Below are positions 42,434 to 51,482 of a stretch of 64,000 nt of DNA, in pieces. Source of the stretch: Nibrella saemangeumensis. Lineage in GTDB: Bacteria; Bacteroidota; Bacteroidia; Cytophagales; Spirosomataceae. Made by a program: the position numbers and the translations under genes. Location of the stretch: contig NZ_BAABHD010000030.1 in assembly GCF_039541915.1 (NCBI RefSeq), positions 62,001 to 126,000 of the forward strand. The letters run 5' to 3'. How positions within the stretch are numbered: position 1 is the stretch's first letter; every line of letters begins with the position of its first letter. The notes under the pieces were generated by a model. The model saw only the letters and a list, made by a program, of their open reading frames with translations, searched no databases and was not told where the DNA came from.

Positions 42434-43198
42434 ATGAAAGCTTCTGTAGTTACATTTACCATTCTTCGGTATCATTCGGGCCAGCAGTATCATGCGTTTG
42501 CCAATATTGGGCGATGGATGATGAAACCGTTTAGTGCCGGAGGGCTTCGGTTTCAGAAGATGATGGGCAGTGGGCGCGGCTTTGGTCTGATCCCCGATTT
42601 TTCCACCTATGTCTTTCTGGCCGTTTGGGACAACGAACAGGCAGCCCGGTCGTTCTTTCAGGCTGACCGGTGGCAGCAGTATAGCCGAAAGGCCGCACAA
42701 ACCGGTACGCTCTGGATGGAGCCAATCAAATCACATGGTCAATGGAGCGGTGAAAACCCATTTGCACCTGAGCAAGCCCAGGTAATTACCCCCAATCTGC
42801 CGGTGGCGGTACTGACCCGCGCTACCATCCGAACCGGTGCCTTACTTGACTTCTGGCGACACGTACCACAGGCCCGCAGCCGATTAGGCGAGCAGCCGAA
42901 CCTGCTATTCTCCATTGGCGTTGGCGAAAAACCCCTGGTACAGCAGTGTACCGTCAGCGTCTGGCGCAATGCAGCCGCTATCGACCAGTTTGCTTACCGC
43001 CAGAGCGGTCACAAAGAGATTGTCAAGGCTACCCGCCAGCGCCGGTGGTATACTGAAGAGTTGTTTGCCCGCTTCAGCGTGCGGAGCGCCGAAGGATCCA
43101 TTTTTACAACCATTGACCAGCTGGTAAAGGCCGCTACCTTCCCTACCGGGACCACTCTGACTGAACAGTCAGCCGTTTCGGCACCAGACTCAAAATAG
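42434..43198 (+). CDS. CrtA-like (spheroidene monooxygenase family) protein
   Basis: A 254-residue soluble protein that resembles the spheroidene monooxygenase CrtA family. Landmarks: RYHSGQQYHAFANIG near 15, MGSGRGFGLIPDFSTY near 45, and a repeated RTG-LDFWRHVPQAR near 138. It has no transmembrane segment. The family oxidises carotenoids, but no other carotenoid genes are here, so the role is uncertain. Confidence 0.7.
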   Translation: MKASVVTFTILRYHSGQQYHAFANIGRWMMKPFSAGGLRFQKMMGSGRGFGLIPDFSTYVFLAVWDNEQAARSFFQADRWQQYSRKAAQTGTLWMEPIKSHGQWSGENPFAPEQAQVITPNLPVAVLTRATIRTGALLDFWRHVPQARSRLGEQPNLLFSIGVGEKPLVQQCTVSVWRNAAAIDQFAYRQSGHKEIVKATRQRRWYTEELFARFSVRSAEGSIFTTIDQLVKAATFPTGTTLTEQSAVSAPDSK

Positions 43199-43270
43199 CT
43201 CCCGGCTTGCTTTCATGAGCCCTACAGCCCGCTTCAGGTATATTAAATAATGCTTAGCTTCTGGTTACCG

Positions 43271-43302
43271 CTTGTAATCCAGCAGGAAAAATTGTTATTT
43301 TG
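43271..43302 (+). promoter_or_regulatory. Putative promoter for the PpiD-like gene
   Basis: A -33-like CTTG (43271-43274), a 20-base spacer, and a -7 TTATTTTG (43295-43302, one mismatch to TAnnTTTG). The gene starts 27 bases later. Confidence 0.4.
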
Positions 43303-43328
43303 CGGGCTAAATTTCGTGTAAAACCGAC

Positions 43329-45443
43329 ATGTCGTTAATTAACAAAATCAGAGAGCGATCGGGTGTAGCGGTAGCTGTTATCGCGGTAAGTTTGATTCTG
43401 TTCATCGTAGGAGGAGATTTGCTGGGCGGCCAAAATACTTTATTCGGCGGCAATAGCCAGAAAGTAGGTGAAATTGATGGACAATCTATCGACTATCAGG
43501 ACTTTAACCTTAAAGTAGACGAGCTGCGGGCTCAGTACGAGCAGCAAACCGGCCGGGCTCCGGCTGAGCAGGATATGGCTCAGATCAGAGAGCAGGCCTG
43601 GAATCAGTTCATCTTTGACATTGCCTACCGGGAGGAGTTTGAAAAGCTGGGCCTGACGGTAACCAGCGAAGAACTCGTGGATATGGTACAGGGTACCAAC
43701 ATCAGCCCGGAAGTTCGTCAGGCGTTTACCAATCCACAGACAGGCGTTTTCGACAAGAACCTCGTGGTTAACTACCTGAAAGGGCTCAACAATCTGCCTC
43801 CCCAGCAGAGATTGGCCTGGGCCAACTTTGAAAAGAACCTGGCATCGGGTCGTTTGCAGGAAAAATATGTAAACCTGATGCGCTTGTCGGTATTTACCAC
43901 CACGGCCGAAGCTAAAAAGGAATACGAGGCTCAGAACACTAAGGCCGACGTAAAATTCCTCTTCGTTCCTTACTATACCATCAATGACACAACGGTGAAG
44001 GTCACCGACGCGCAACTGCAGGAGTACCTGAACAAGCACAAAGACGAGTATCCCGGTGCCGATACCCGGAGCATTCAGTATGTTACGTTCGCGGTGAATC
44101 CTTCTAAAGAAGATAGCGTAACCCTGTACAACCAGATCAAGTCGCTGGCCCGCGGCCTGGGCGCTGCACCGAACGACTCATCGTTTGCCCGCCTGAACAG
44201 CGATGTTCCCCTGCCCCTGTACATGACTGCTGGCGAAATGCCCGAGCAACTCCGCAACGCCATCCCGACCTTCTCGCCGGGTGGTATCTACGGGCCTTAC
44301 AAAGAAGGCAATACGTATTTCATTTATAAGTATGGCGGCACCAAACGCGATACCAACTACACCGTTCGGGCCAGCCACATTCTGATTCGTCCGGCGGCCC
44401 AGACCGACTCGGCTAAAGCCCAGGCCCGGCGCCAGGCAGAAGCTCTGCTAACGCAAATTGTTGGTGGTGCCAGCTTTGAAGCCCTGGCCGCAGCTAATAG
44501 TGCCGACGGATCAGCGCAGAACGGCGGTGACCTGGGATACTTCAAGAACAATGGCCAGATGGTGAAGCCGTTTGAAGATGCCGTGTTTAACTTCGACGGT
44601 ACGGGCGTTATTCCCCGGATTGTAGAGACCCAGTTTGGTTACCACATCCTGAAAGTAACGGAACCTAAAACAAACACCCTGTACCGCGTAGCGGCTATCG
44701 GTAAAACCATTACGCCAAGTCAGATCACCCGGGATGAAGCACTTCGCAGGGCCGACCAGTTTGCCGCCGAAACCAGCACCCGCGACGACTTCGACAAGAA
44801 GGTGAAAGAAGACCGTAACCTGATTGCCGCTACTGCCGAGCGGATTCCGGAAACGGCCAACAACATCAACGCCCTGACCGACGCCCGTCAGGTAATTCGC
44901 TGGGCGTTTGACGACAAAACGTCTGTTGGCGACGTATCCGAGCCGTTTGAAGTAGGTGATCAGTACGTTGTGGCTGTTATGATTGGCAAAACAAACAAGG
45001 ACGACATAACAGTCGACGATTACCGCGCCGAACTGACAGCCAAGGTTCGTAATCAGCTGAAAGCCGAGCAGATCATGGCTAAACTAGGTAACGCCAATGG
45101 TAGCTTGGAAAGCATCGCTCAGAAATACGGTGCTGGTGCCATTGTTGAAACAGCCGAAAATGTGAACCTGGCGACTGGGTTCCTGCGCAGCGCGGGTGTT
45201 GACCCAACCGCGTTAGGCCGTGCCTTTGGCCTGAAAGCGGGTAAGCGGTCAAAGCCGTTTGCCGGTGAGAGTGGCGTATTGGTTGTAGAACCTCAGCAGA
45301 TAACGCCGGCTCCGCCAATTGCCGACTACGCACAATACAAAAACCAGATTCAGCAAAATGTAGCCTCACGCACTGGTTTCTATATCAACGAAGCCATTAA
45401 AGAGGCCGCCAAAATTGAAGATCGCCGGGCTAAATTTTATTAA
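43329..45443 (+). CDS. PpiD/SurA-like membrane-anchored peptidylprolyl isomerase
   Basis: A 704-residue envelope foldase. One N-terminal transmembrane helix (about 13-33) is followed by a SurA_N-type chaperone domain (about 45-190). A parvulin domain lies at about 345-450 (ASHILIRPA, then GGDLGYFKNNGQMVKPFEDAVF), and a long C-terminal helical part follows. It probably assists folding of outer-membrane and secreted proteins. It ends in a strong terminator. Confidence 0.92.
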   Translation: MSLINKIRERSGVAVAVIAVSLILFIVGGDLLGGQNTLFGGNSQKVGEIDGQSIDYQDFNLKVDELRAQYEQQTGRAPAEQDMAQIREQAWNQFIFDIAYREEFEKLGLTVTSEELVDMVQGTNISPEVRQAFTNPQTGVFDKNLVVNYLKGLNNLPPQQRLAWANFEKNLASGRLQEKYVNLMRLSVFTTTAEAKKEYEAQNTKADVKFLFVPYYTINDTTVKVTDAQLQEYLNKHKDEYPGADTRSIQYVTFAVNPSKEDSVTLYNQIKSLARGLGAAPNDSSFARLNSDVPLPLYMTAGEMPEQLRNAIPTFSPGGIYGPYKEGNTYFIYKYGGTKRDTNYTVRASHILIRPAAQTDSAKAQARRQAEALLTQIVGGASFEALAAANSADGSAQNGGDLGYFKNNGQMVKPFEDAVFNFDGTGVIPRIVETQFGYHILKVTEPKTNTLYRVAAIGKTITPSQITRDEALRRADQFAAETSTRDDFDKKVKEDRNLIAATAERIPETANNINALTDARQVIRWAFDDKTSVGDVSEPFEVGDQYVVAVMIGKTNKDDITVDDYRAELTAKVRNQLKAEQIMAKLGNANGSLESIAQKYGAGAIVETAENVNLATGFLRSAGVDPTALGRAFGLKAGKRSKPFAGESGVLVVEPQQITPAPPIADYAQYKNQIQQNVASRTGFYINEAIKEAAKIEDRRAKFY

Positions 45444-45460
45444 TAGCCCATATCATACAA

Positions 45461-45494
45461 CAAAAAAGCTCCCGACAAATCGGGAGCTTTTTTG
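45461..45494. terminator. Bidirectional terminator after the PpiD-like gene
   Basis: Perfect 15-bp arms (45461-45475 and 45480-45494) with a CAAA loop; six T residues are in the right arm. It also serves the convergent M20 gene, which ends at 45504. Confidence 0.85.
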
Positions 45495-45503
45495 TTGCCA
45501 GGT

Positions 45504-46691
45504 TTACATCAGCTCGTTAACCGCCAGCCAGGCCATCAGCCCGGCCCCTGTCTCCAGCGCCGATTCGTCAATGTCAAACGTAGGCGTATGCACACCGGAA
45601 ATAATACCCCGCGCTTCGTTGCGGGTACCAAGCCGGTAGAAGCACGAGTCGACCACCTGCGAATAGAAGGCAAAATCTTCACCGGCCATCCAGAGGTCCA
45701 GATCAATGACGTTATCGGCCCCCATATAGGCTACGGTAGCGTCCCGCATCCGGCGGGTTAGTTCAGGGTGGTTCTTCAGGAACGGATAGCCCCGCACCAC
45801 CTCAAATTCGCAACTTCCCCCCATCGCGTCGGCAATACCCTCAGCCATTTTCTTCATTCGGCGGAGTCCGTCTTCGCGCCATTCTTCGTCCATGCAGCGG
45901 AAGGTACCCTGAATCGTAACCTCATTGGGAATCACATTGGTTACGCCATCCGCAATAAACCGCCCGAACGACAATACCGACGGATTGGCCGGCTTCCGGT
46001 TCCGGCTGATGATCTGTTGCAGGGAGACAATGATGTGCGATGCTATGAGGACCGGATCGATCAACTGATCGGGCATAGCACCGTGCCCGCCTTTGCCTCT
46101 GACGGTCAGGTATAGCTCATCAGTACTGGCCATGTACATCCCTTCCCGGAAACCAATTTTACCCACCGGCACATTCGGCGCTACGTGCTGGCCCAGCATA
46201 CTGGCCGGCGCCGGGTTCTCCAGTACACCCTCTTTAATCATCAGGGAAGCGCCACCGGGCGCTTTCTCCTCGGCCGGCTGGAATACCAGCTTTACGGTCC
46301 CTTCAAACTGGTCGCGTAGCCCGTTCAGGATGCGGGCGGTACCCAGCAGCGACGAGGTATGTACATCGTGTCCGCAGGCATGCATCACGCCCGCTATCTT
46401 TGATTTATAAGGCACCTCATTTGCTTCGTGAATCGGCAGGGCGTCCATATCAGCCCGTAGACCAACTACCCGGCTCTGCGGATTCCGCCCTTCGATGATC
46501 ACTACGACGCCAGTATTGGCAACGCCCTCCTGCGGCTGCAAACCGATGGCCTTAAGTTCATCGGCCACAAAGCGGGCGGTGTTGTGTTCGTGAAATGACA
46601 ATTCGGGATTGGCGTGGAGGTGCCGGCGGTTCGCCACTATATCCGGGGCGTACTGCCGGGCCAGTGATTGTATAGTTTCCTGTAGGCTCAT
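45504..46691 (-). CDS. M20D-family amidohydrolase (N-acyl-amino-acid/hippurate hydrolase type)
   Basis: A 395-residue zinc amidohydrolase. Landmarks: RRHLHANPELSFHEHN near 24, HACGHDVHTS near 106, PAEEKAPGG near 138 and AGEDFAFYS near 360. It probably removes acyl groups from N-acyl amino acids in the cytoplasm. ATG 46691 gives the usual family start; ATG 46706 is also possible and would add five residues. Confidence 0.9.
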   Translation of the reverse strand: MSLQETIQSLARQYAPDIVANRRHLHANPELSFHEHNTARFVADELKAIGLQPQEGVANTGVVVIIEGRNPQSRVVGLRADMDALPIHEANEVPYKSKIAGVMHACGHDVHTSSLLGTARILNGLRDQFEGTVKLVFQPAEEKAPGGASLMIKEGVLENPAPASMLGQHVAPNVPVGKIGFREGMYMASTDELYLTVRGKGGHGAMPDQLIDPVLIASHIIVSLQQIISRNRKPANPSVLSFGRFIADGVTNVIPNEVTIQGTFRCMDEEWREDGLRRMKKMAEGIADAMGGSCEFEVVRGYPFLKNHPELTRRMRDATVAYMGADNVIDLDLWMAGEDFAFYSQVVDSCFYRLGTRNEARGIISGVHTPTFDIDESALETGAGLMAWLAVNELM

Positions 46692-46728
46692 AGTTCGTAC
46701 CAGCATCCCTGCTGATTTATTTACCCGG

Positions 46729-46736
46729 CAAAAATA
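46729..46736 (-). promoter_or_regulatory. Putative -7 box (TATTTTTG) for the M20 amidohydrolase
   Basis: A perfect minus-strand TAnnTTTG match, 22 bases before ATG 46706 and 37 before ATG 46691. No clear -33 box is seen. Confidence 0.4.
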
Positions 46737-46819
46737 GCTGGTTTTTCGCGGGACTCTTTCTGCGGTCGCCCTTTTCGTTTGCAGAAACGGTAATAACCAG
46801 TTGGAGACTGGCGGAGATC

Positions 46820-47518
46820 TTACTCCCTGGCAGCCAATGCCTGGTAATCATCAATGACGTTTTTCAGGAAATCGCGGGCAGACAGGTCGGTCTGAATACC
46901 GGTTACGTCTTTAATACGCTGGGCCGTTCGTTCGGCCACCTCGTTGTTACCCCGGCGCACTGCCTCCCGCACAATCTGAATATCCCGGTCGGTGAGAAAA
47001 CGCACTTCGGGGAACCGTACCGCATAGGTTTCGGGTAGCACCTGGTAGGTGATATCCTCCAGTGCTACTTTAGGCTTTGTTTTAACAACGGTAGTTCTGG
47101 CCGCCATATCCCCAAGTCGCTGCCCTTTTCCATTGGCAGCAATGGCAATAATGGCTACCAGTCCGCCAAACATCCGGGTATCAATCAGGCGGAGCAGCCA
47201 GCGGATCAGGTACCCCCCCAGACCCGGCTGTGAACCGTCGAGCATCACTACCCGGATATCCATGGCAATTTTCCCCAGCGACTGCCCGTTGAGCTGCCAC
47301 TCGCAAATCAGGTCGTAAAACAGGATGGGCAACGTAACCAGGACTACATAAAATGTGCTCATATTCACGTTGAAGATGCTTACCGGCAAAAAAATGACCA
47401 CTAACACCCAGCCGATAAATATCAGGTAGTCGATGAGCGTAGCCATAATGCGCTCCCCAACGCTGGCGGGTTCGTATTCGAGCAGTACGTTCTGGGAGGT
47501 ATGAATGGCAACTGACAT
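46820..47518 (-). CDS. RDD-family membrane protein
   Basis: A 232-residue membrane protein. The RDD core (YEPASVGERIMATLIDYLIF near 16-35) has three hydrophobic helices up to about 140, and the rest is a cytosolic tail. It is divergent from the SpoIIM/MoxR operon. In many Bacteroidota this RDD gene sits next to these genes and probably works with them. ATG 47518 is preferred. Confidence 0.85.
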   Translation of the reverse strand: MSVAIHTSQNVLLEYEPASVGERIMATLIDYLIFIGWVLVVIFLPVSIFNVNMSTFYVVLVTLPILFYDLICEWQLNGQSLGKIAMDIRVVMLDGSQPGLGGYLIRWLLRLIDTRMFGGLVAIIAIAANGKGQRLGDMAARTTVVKTKPKVALEDITYQVLPETYAVRFPEVRFLTDRDIQIVREAVRRGNNEVAERTAQRIKDVTGIQTDLSARDFLKNVIDDYQALAARE

Positions 47519-47590
47519 ATCCCGCAAAAAATCTGATGGCAAATTGGGAAAAGACCCGTTTTAAATCAAAATTGGCAAAGCGAACTTAGC

Positions 47591-47598
47591 TATATTTG
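47591..47598 (+). promoter_or_regulatory. Putative -7 box (TATATTTG) for the SpoIIM-MoxR operon
   Basis: A perfect TAnnTTTG match, 47 bases before ATG 47646, in the divergent region next to the RDD gene. A TTG lies only 16 bases upstream, so the -33 is uncertain. Confidence 0.45.
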
Positions 47599-47645
47599 AT
47601 AACATAGCGCGTTTCTCCGTGGCGATAAATTTTGGAGCAGCTTTT

Positions 47646-48590
47646 ATGCGTGAACCGGTCTTTATTAAACGAAATACCCCGAAGTGGAAAGCGATTGAGG
47701 AGAACCCGACCAGAGACCCGGACGAACTAACGGAGCGGTTTATTGAGCTAACGGATGATCTGTCATACGCCCGCACCTTTTATCCTGAGTCCAGTGTAAC
47801 CCGTTACCTCAACGGGCTGACTGCGCAGATGCACCGGGGCCTGATGCAGAGTAAGCGTGAAGACGCCAGCCGCTTTATTACCTTCTGGCGGTACGAACTG
47901 CCCTTGCTCTTCAGGCAGTCGCATCGGCTGCTGGCCGTCTCGTTTGTTATTTTTCTGGCAGCCTGCCTGCTTGGCTGGCTATCAGCAGCCAATGACACTA
48001 CGTTTGTCCGTCTGATCATGGGTGATGCGTACGTCAACATGACGCAGGAGAACATCGAAAAAGGCGATCCGCTGGGCGTATATGCCAGTAGTGATCAGGC
48101 AACCATGTTTCTCCGTATTACCCTGAACAACATTCAGGTATCTTTTCAGACCTTTGTAATGGGACTGCTGGCATCATTCGGAACAATTTATGCGTTATTT
48201 TCCAATGGCGTCATGCTGGGGGCGTTCCAGTATTTTTTCTACGAGCGCGGCCTGCTGCTGGAGTCGGTACTGAAGATCTGGATTCATGGCACGCTGGAAA
48301 TTTCGGCCATTATCATTGCCGGCTGTGCCGGCCTCACGCTGGGCAACAGCCTGTTGTTTCCCGGTACCTACTCCCGGCTTGAGTCGTTTATACGGGGTAC
48401 CAGACAGGGATTGAAAATCTGTGTGGGGCTGGTCCCAATTTTTATCATGGCCGGTTTTCTGGAGAGTTTTGTAACCCGCCTGACCCTTCATCCGGCGGTT
48501 AGTCTGACTATTATTTTAACATCGGCCGCTTTCATTGTCTGGTATTTTATCATTTATCCGATCCGGCTCCACACCATCCGCCCACAGTAA
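47646..48590 (+). CDS. SpoIIM/stage II sporulation M-like membrane protein
   Basis: A 314-residue membrane protein of the SpoIIM (DUF95) family. The N-terminal third is soluble (to about 100). It is followed by about six hydrophobic helices, with the GLLASFGTIYALFSNGVMLG segment near 180 typical of the family. ATG 47646 is preferred; a GTG at 47619 is possible. It is the first gene of the MoxR operon; its function in non-sporulating bacteria is unknown. Confidence 0.88.
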   Translation: MREPVFIKRNTPKWKAIEENPTRDPDELTERFIELTDDLSYARTFYPESSVTRYLNGLTAQMHRGLMQSKREDASRFITFWRYELPLLFRQSHRLLAVSFVIFLAACLLGWLSAANDTTFVRLIMGDAYVNMTQENIEKGDPLGVYASSDQATMFLRITLNNIQVSFQTFVMGLLASFGTIYALFSNGVMLGAFQYFFYERGLLLESVLKIWIHGTLEISAIIIAGCAGLTLGNSLLFPGTYSRLESFIRGTRQGLKICVGLVPIFIMAGFLESFVTRLTLHPAVSLTIILTSAAFIVWYFIIYPIRLHTIRPQ

Positions 48591-48627
48591 CTGTTTCGAC
48601 CTTACTCCTCTTTTAACCGTTTACCGT

Positions 48628-49512
48628 ATGCTCCTCTTTCAAGAACGTGACTTTGGTGAAAAGATAAACGCCACTTTTGCTTACGCGACGCAAAACTTCC
48701 GGAGCCTGACACTGGCGCTGCTCTACATTGCGGGTCCGGCAGCGTTGCTGGCGGGTATCGCAGAGGGGGTTCTTCAGTCGAACCTGCTGACAAAGCAAAA
48801 CCCATTAGGACAGAGCATACCGTCCGGAAACGATCAGATGGGGATTATCTACAATGGGCCGCTTCTGGTAATCCTTCTGACGAACATTCTTAAACTTACA
48901 GCCAATTTGATCGCCAGCCTGGTTGTCTACAGCCATTTTAAACTCTACAGCCAGTCCGGCAGCACGTTTATCAACGCTGGTGCTGTCTGGCATGAGGTTC
49001 TTTCGGTGCTTGGCCGGTCGCTGTGGATTGCCTTTCTTTCGTTCTGGCTAGTGTTAATCGGCATCTTTTTGATGCTTGTTCCTGGCATATACATTGGGGT
49101 CGTTCTGTCTCTGGCTCTGCCGGTAACCGTGTTTGAGAAGGCCGGTCCGGGAAACGTCATAACCCGCTGTTTTCAGCTCATCGCCAATAAGTGGTGGTCC
49201 ACATTCGGTCTGATCGTAATTGTGGCGCTTATTGTCATCATCCTGGGACTTGGCTTTACAATACCCACGATACTGATCCAAATGTTTACCGCGATGGAGT
49301 TGCTGCCCGAAATGCCATCGGTAGTTATGGTTTTAACCAATGCCATCAGCACAATCGGGGTTACCTTTTTGTCGGGCCTGATAGCGCTGGCCATTGGCTT
49401 TCAGTATTTCAATCTGGTCGAACGCCACGAAGGTACCGGCTTGCTGGCGGCTATTGACACCATCGGTACATCTCCCACCCGACCCACCGCTCAGGATGAA
49501 GGCGATTACTAA
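48628..49512 (+). CDS. Multi-pass membrane protein of the MoxR operon
   Basis: A 294-residue protein with six hydrophobic helices (about 30-50, 75-100, 130-160, 165-185, 195-235, 250-275). It may belong to the glycerophosphodiester-phosphodiesterase membrane-domain-like group, but I cannot be sure. Start ATG 48628 (the longer frame overlaps the SpoIIM gene). Its end overlaps the next gene by 17 bases. Confidence 0.78.
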   Translation: MLLFQERDFGEKINATFAYATQNFRSLTLALLYIAGPAALLAGIAEGVLQSNLLTKQNPLGQSIPSGNDQMGIIYNGPLLVILLTNILKLTANLIASLVVYSHFKLYSQSGSTFINAGAVWHEVLSVLGRSLWIAFLSFWLVLIGIFLMLVPGIYIGVVLSLALPVTVFEKAGPGNVITRCFQLIANKWWSTFGLIVIVALIVIILGLGFTIPTILIQMFTAMELLPEMPSVVMVLTNAISTIGVTFLSGLIALAIGFQYFNLVERHEGTGLLAAIDTIGTSPTRPTAQDEGDY

Positions 49513-50254
49513 GCGTTGGCTGACCGGCTGGCTGCTGGTGGGTATTCTCTGGGTTGGCAGTCCGGTCAGGGCTCAACCAGACAAGACAGCCAAAGAGGCA
49601 ACTTATCCCGGCCGGGATGACCAGCAGCCGGTACGGATGCGCTACCCGGCTGCGGAGAAGCTTCAGGATTACCGGAACGACCGTGAATACCAATACCGCC
49701 GGAACACCCGCCCGCCCGAAAACCCGCTGCTGAAGTTTTGGTACTGGTTGCAGGAACAAATAGCTGAATTCATGCGCAGTACGGCTTACCGGAGTTTCTG
49801 GCAATATGTGTTGCTGGCCGTGATTGTTGCGTATAGCATCTATCTGCTTATCAAAGCCGAGGTTCTGGGCTTCCTTTTTCCCAGGAAAGCCGGGCAGCCA
49901 CCATTACCGTATGAACAGGTCAGCGAAAATATTCATGAGATCAACTTCGCTGAAGCATTGGACGATGTCGTCAACCGGGGAAATTACCGGCTGGCTATCC
50001 GGCTTCTGTATCTGCAAACGCTAAAGTCCCTGACCGACCAGGGATTGATCAACTGGCAACCGGATAAAACCAACCGGCAATACGTATACGAATTAAGTAC
50101 GACCCCGTTGAAGGACAATTTTGAGGCACTTACCACGGCTTTTGACTATGCCTGGTACGGTGATTTTCCCGTTGACCAGCGGATGTTTCAGCAAGTGCAG
50201 GCAGAATTCAGGGGCTTTAACGAACAGTTGCAGACGCAGCTACTGCACCGCTGA
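49496..50254 (+). CDS. DUF4129 membrane protein
   Basis: A 252-residue protein with a signal-like N-terminus (about 8-26, ending VRAQ), a transmembrane helix (about 103-123), and a C-terminal DUF4129 domain (NFAEALDDVVNRGNYRLAIR near 152). It is typical of MoxR operons. ATG 49496 overlaps the preceding gene, suggesting translational coupling. Confidence 0.85.
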   Translation: MKAITKRWLTGWLLVGILWVGSPVRAQPDKTAKEATYPGRDDQQPVRMRYPAAEKLQDYRNDREYQYRRNTRPPENPLLKFWYWLQEQIAEFMRSTAYRSFWQYVLLAVIVAYSIYLLIKAEVLGFLFPRKAGQPPLPYEQVSENIHEINFAEALDDVVNRGNYRLAIRLLYLQTLKSLTDQGLINWQPDKTNRQYVYELSTTPLKDNFEALTTAFDYAWYGDFPVDQRMFQQVQAEFRGFNEQLQTQLLHR

Positions 50255-50294
50255 AAACGCCGGGCAACGGTCCTGACATGAACCTATTCAAAAC

Positions 50295-51482
50295 GTGAAA
50301 CCAAACAAATACCTGCTGATTCTGCTGGTAACAGTAATTAGCTATAGCCTTTTCGAGTATTACCGACCGAAGCCCATCGACTGGAAGGAGTCCTACATGA
50401 ATAAGGACAGGATTCCGTTTGGGGCAAGGGCGTTGTATGAGCTTTTGCCCGGTCTGATGCAGCAACCGTCTGTACCGAGCCTGCGTGTGCCCATCTACAA
50501 CCACCTGACGGAAGGTAAACTGCCGAAGCAAAGTAACTATGTCTTTATCTGTGGTCGCTTTCTGCCTACTAAATCCGAAATACAGCTGCTACTCCGGTAC
50601 GTAAGCCGGGGGAACAACGTTTTCATCTCCGCCTATGTGATTACGGATTCTTTGGGGAAGACGCTTGGCTTTAAAACTGCCGAAAAAGCACCAAAATTAA
50701 TTGACACAACACTGGTCAACAACTTCACAAATGCTCACCTTCGAAAACCCGGCGGTTATCGATTTCGCGACGATGACGGCCGCAACTACCTTACGCTGAT
50801 AAAACCGGAAAGGATTACGGTACTTGGCCGGAATGCCCGCCGGGAGCCAGTTTTCATCCGGATCAGCCACGGCCAGGGTAGCTTTTATATTCATAACCTG
50901 CCCCTGGCGTTTACGAATTATTATGTGCTGGACCCGGCCACGTCTGATTACGCCTTTAAAGCCCTCTCCTACCTGCCTCCCTGCCCTACGTACTGGGACG
51001 AGTTCATCAAGCAGGGGCGTTTTGACGAAAGCCAGCAGTCCCTTTTTCGCTATGTTTTCACGCAGCCGGCACTTATCTGGGCCTACTATCTGGTGTTGTT
51101 CGGCTTGGTATTATACGCCATCTTTGCGGGTAAACGCACCCAGCGTATTATTCCGGTGGTCGAACCGCCCCGCAATACCTCACTGGAGTTTGTGCAGACC
51201 ATCGGCCGGCTGTACTTTCAGCAGAATGACCACGACAACCTGGCTCGTAAAAAAATTCAGTATTTTCTGGCGTATGTGCGCGAGCAGTTCGGTCTGAATA
51301 CGACTGTGCTGGATAAGAACTTTGCCGAAACGCTGGCCCAAAAAAGTGGCGTACCTGCCGAGGACGTAACGGTCCTCGTCCGCCGGATCGATGCGGCCCG
51401 GCGTAGTACGCTGCTGTCGGAATACGAACTCCTGAATGTGAATCAGGACATAGAAGCTTTTTATCAACACGTAAATGCCTGA
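50295..51482 (+). CDS. DUF4350 membrane protein
   Basis: A 395-residue protein with an N-terminal transmembrane helix (about 5-22) and a second near 262-280. The domain between them resembles DUF4350 (FGARALYELLPGLM, then YVSRGNNVFISAYV). GTG 50295 is the only usable start; an ATG at 50278 meets a stop within seven codons. It overlaps the MoxR gene by eight bases. Confidence 0.85.
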   Translation: MKPNKYLLILLVTVISYSLFEYYRPKPIDWKESYMNKDRIPFGARALYELLPGLMQQPSVPSLRVPIYNHLTEGKLPKQSNYVFICGRFLPTKSEIQLLLRYVSRGNNVFISAYVITDSLGKTLGFKTAEKAPKLIDTTLVNNFTNAHLRKPGGYRFRDDDGRNYLTLIKPERITVLGRNARREPVFIRISHGQGSFYIHNLPLAFTNYYVLDPATSDYAFKALSYLPPCPTYWDEFIKQGRFDESQQSLFRYVFTQPALIWAYYLVLFGLVLYAIFAGKRTQRIIPVVEPPRNTSLEFVQTIGRLYFQQNDHDNLARKKIQYFLAYVREQFGLNTTVLDKNFAETLAQKSGVPAEDVTVLVRRIDAARRSTLLSEYELLNVNQDIEAFYQHVNA

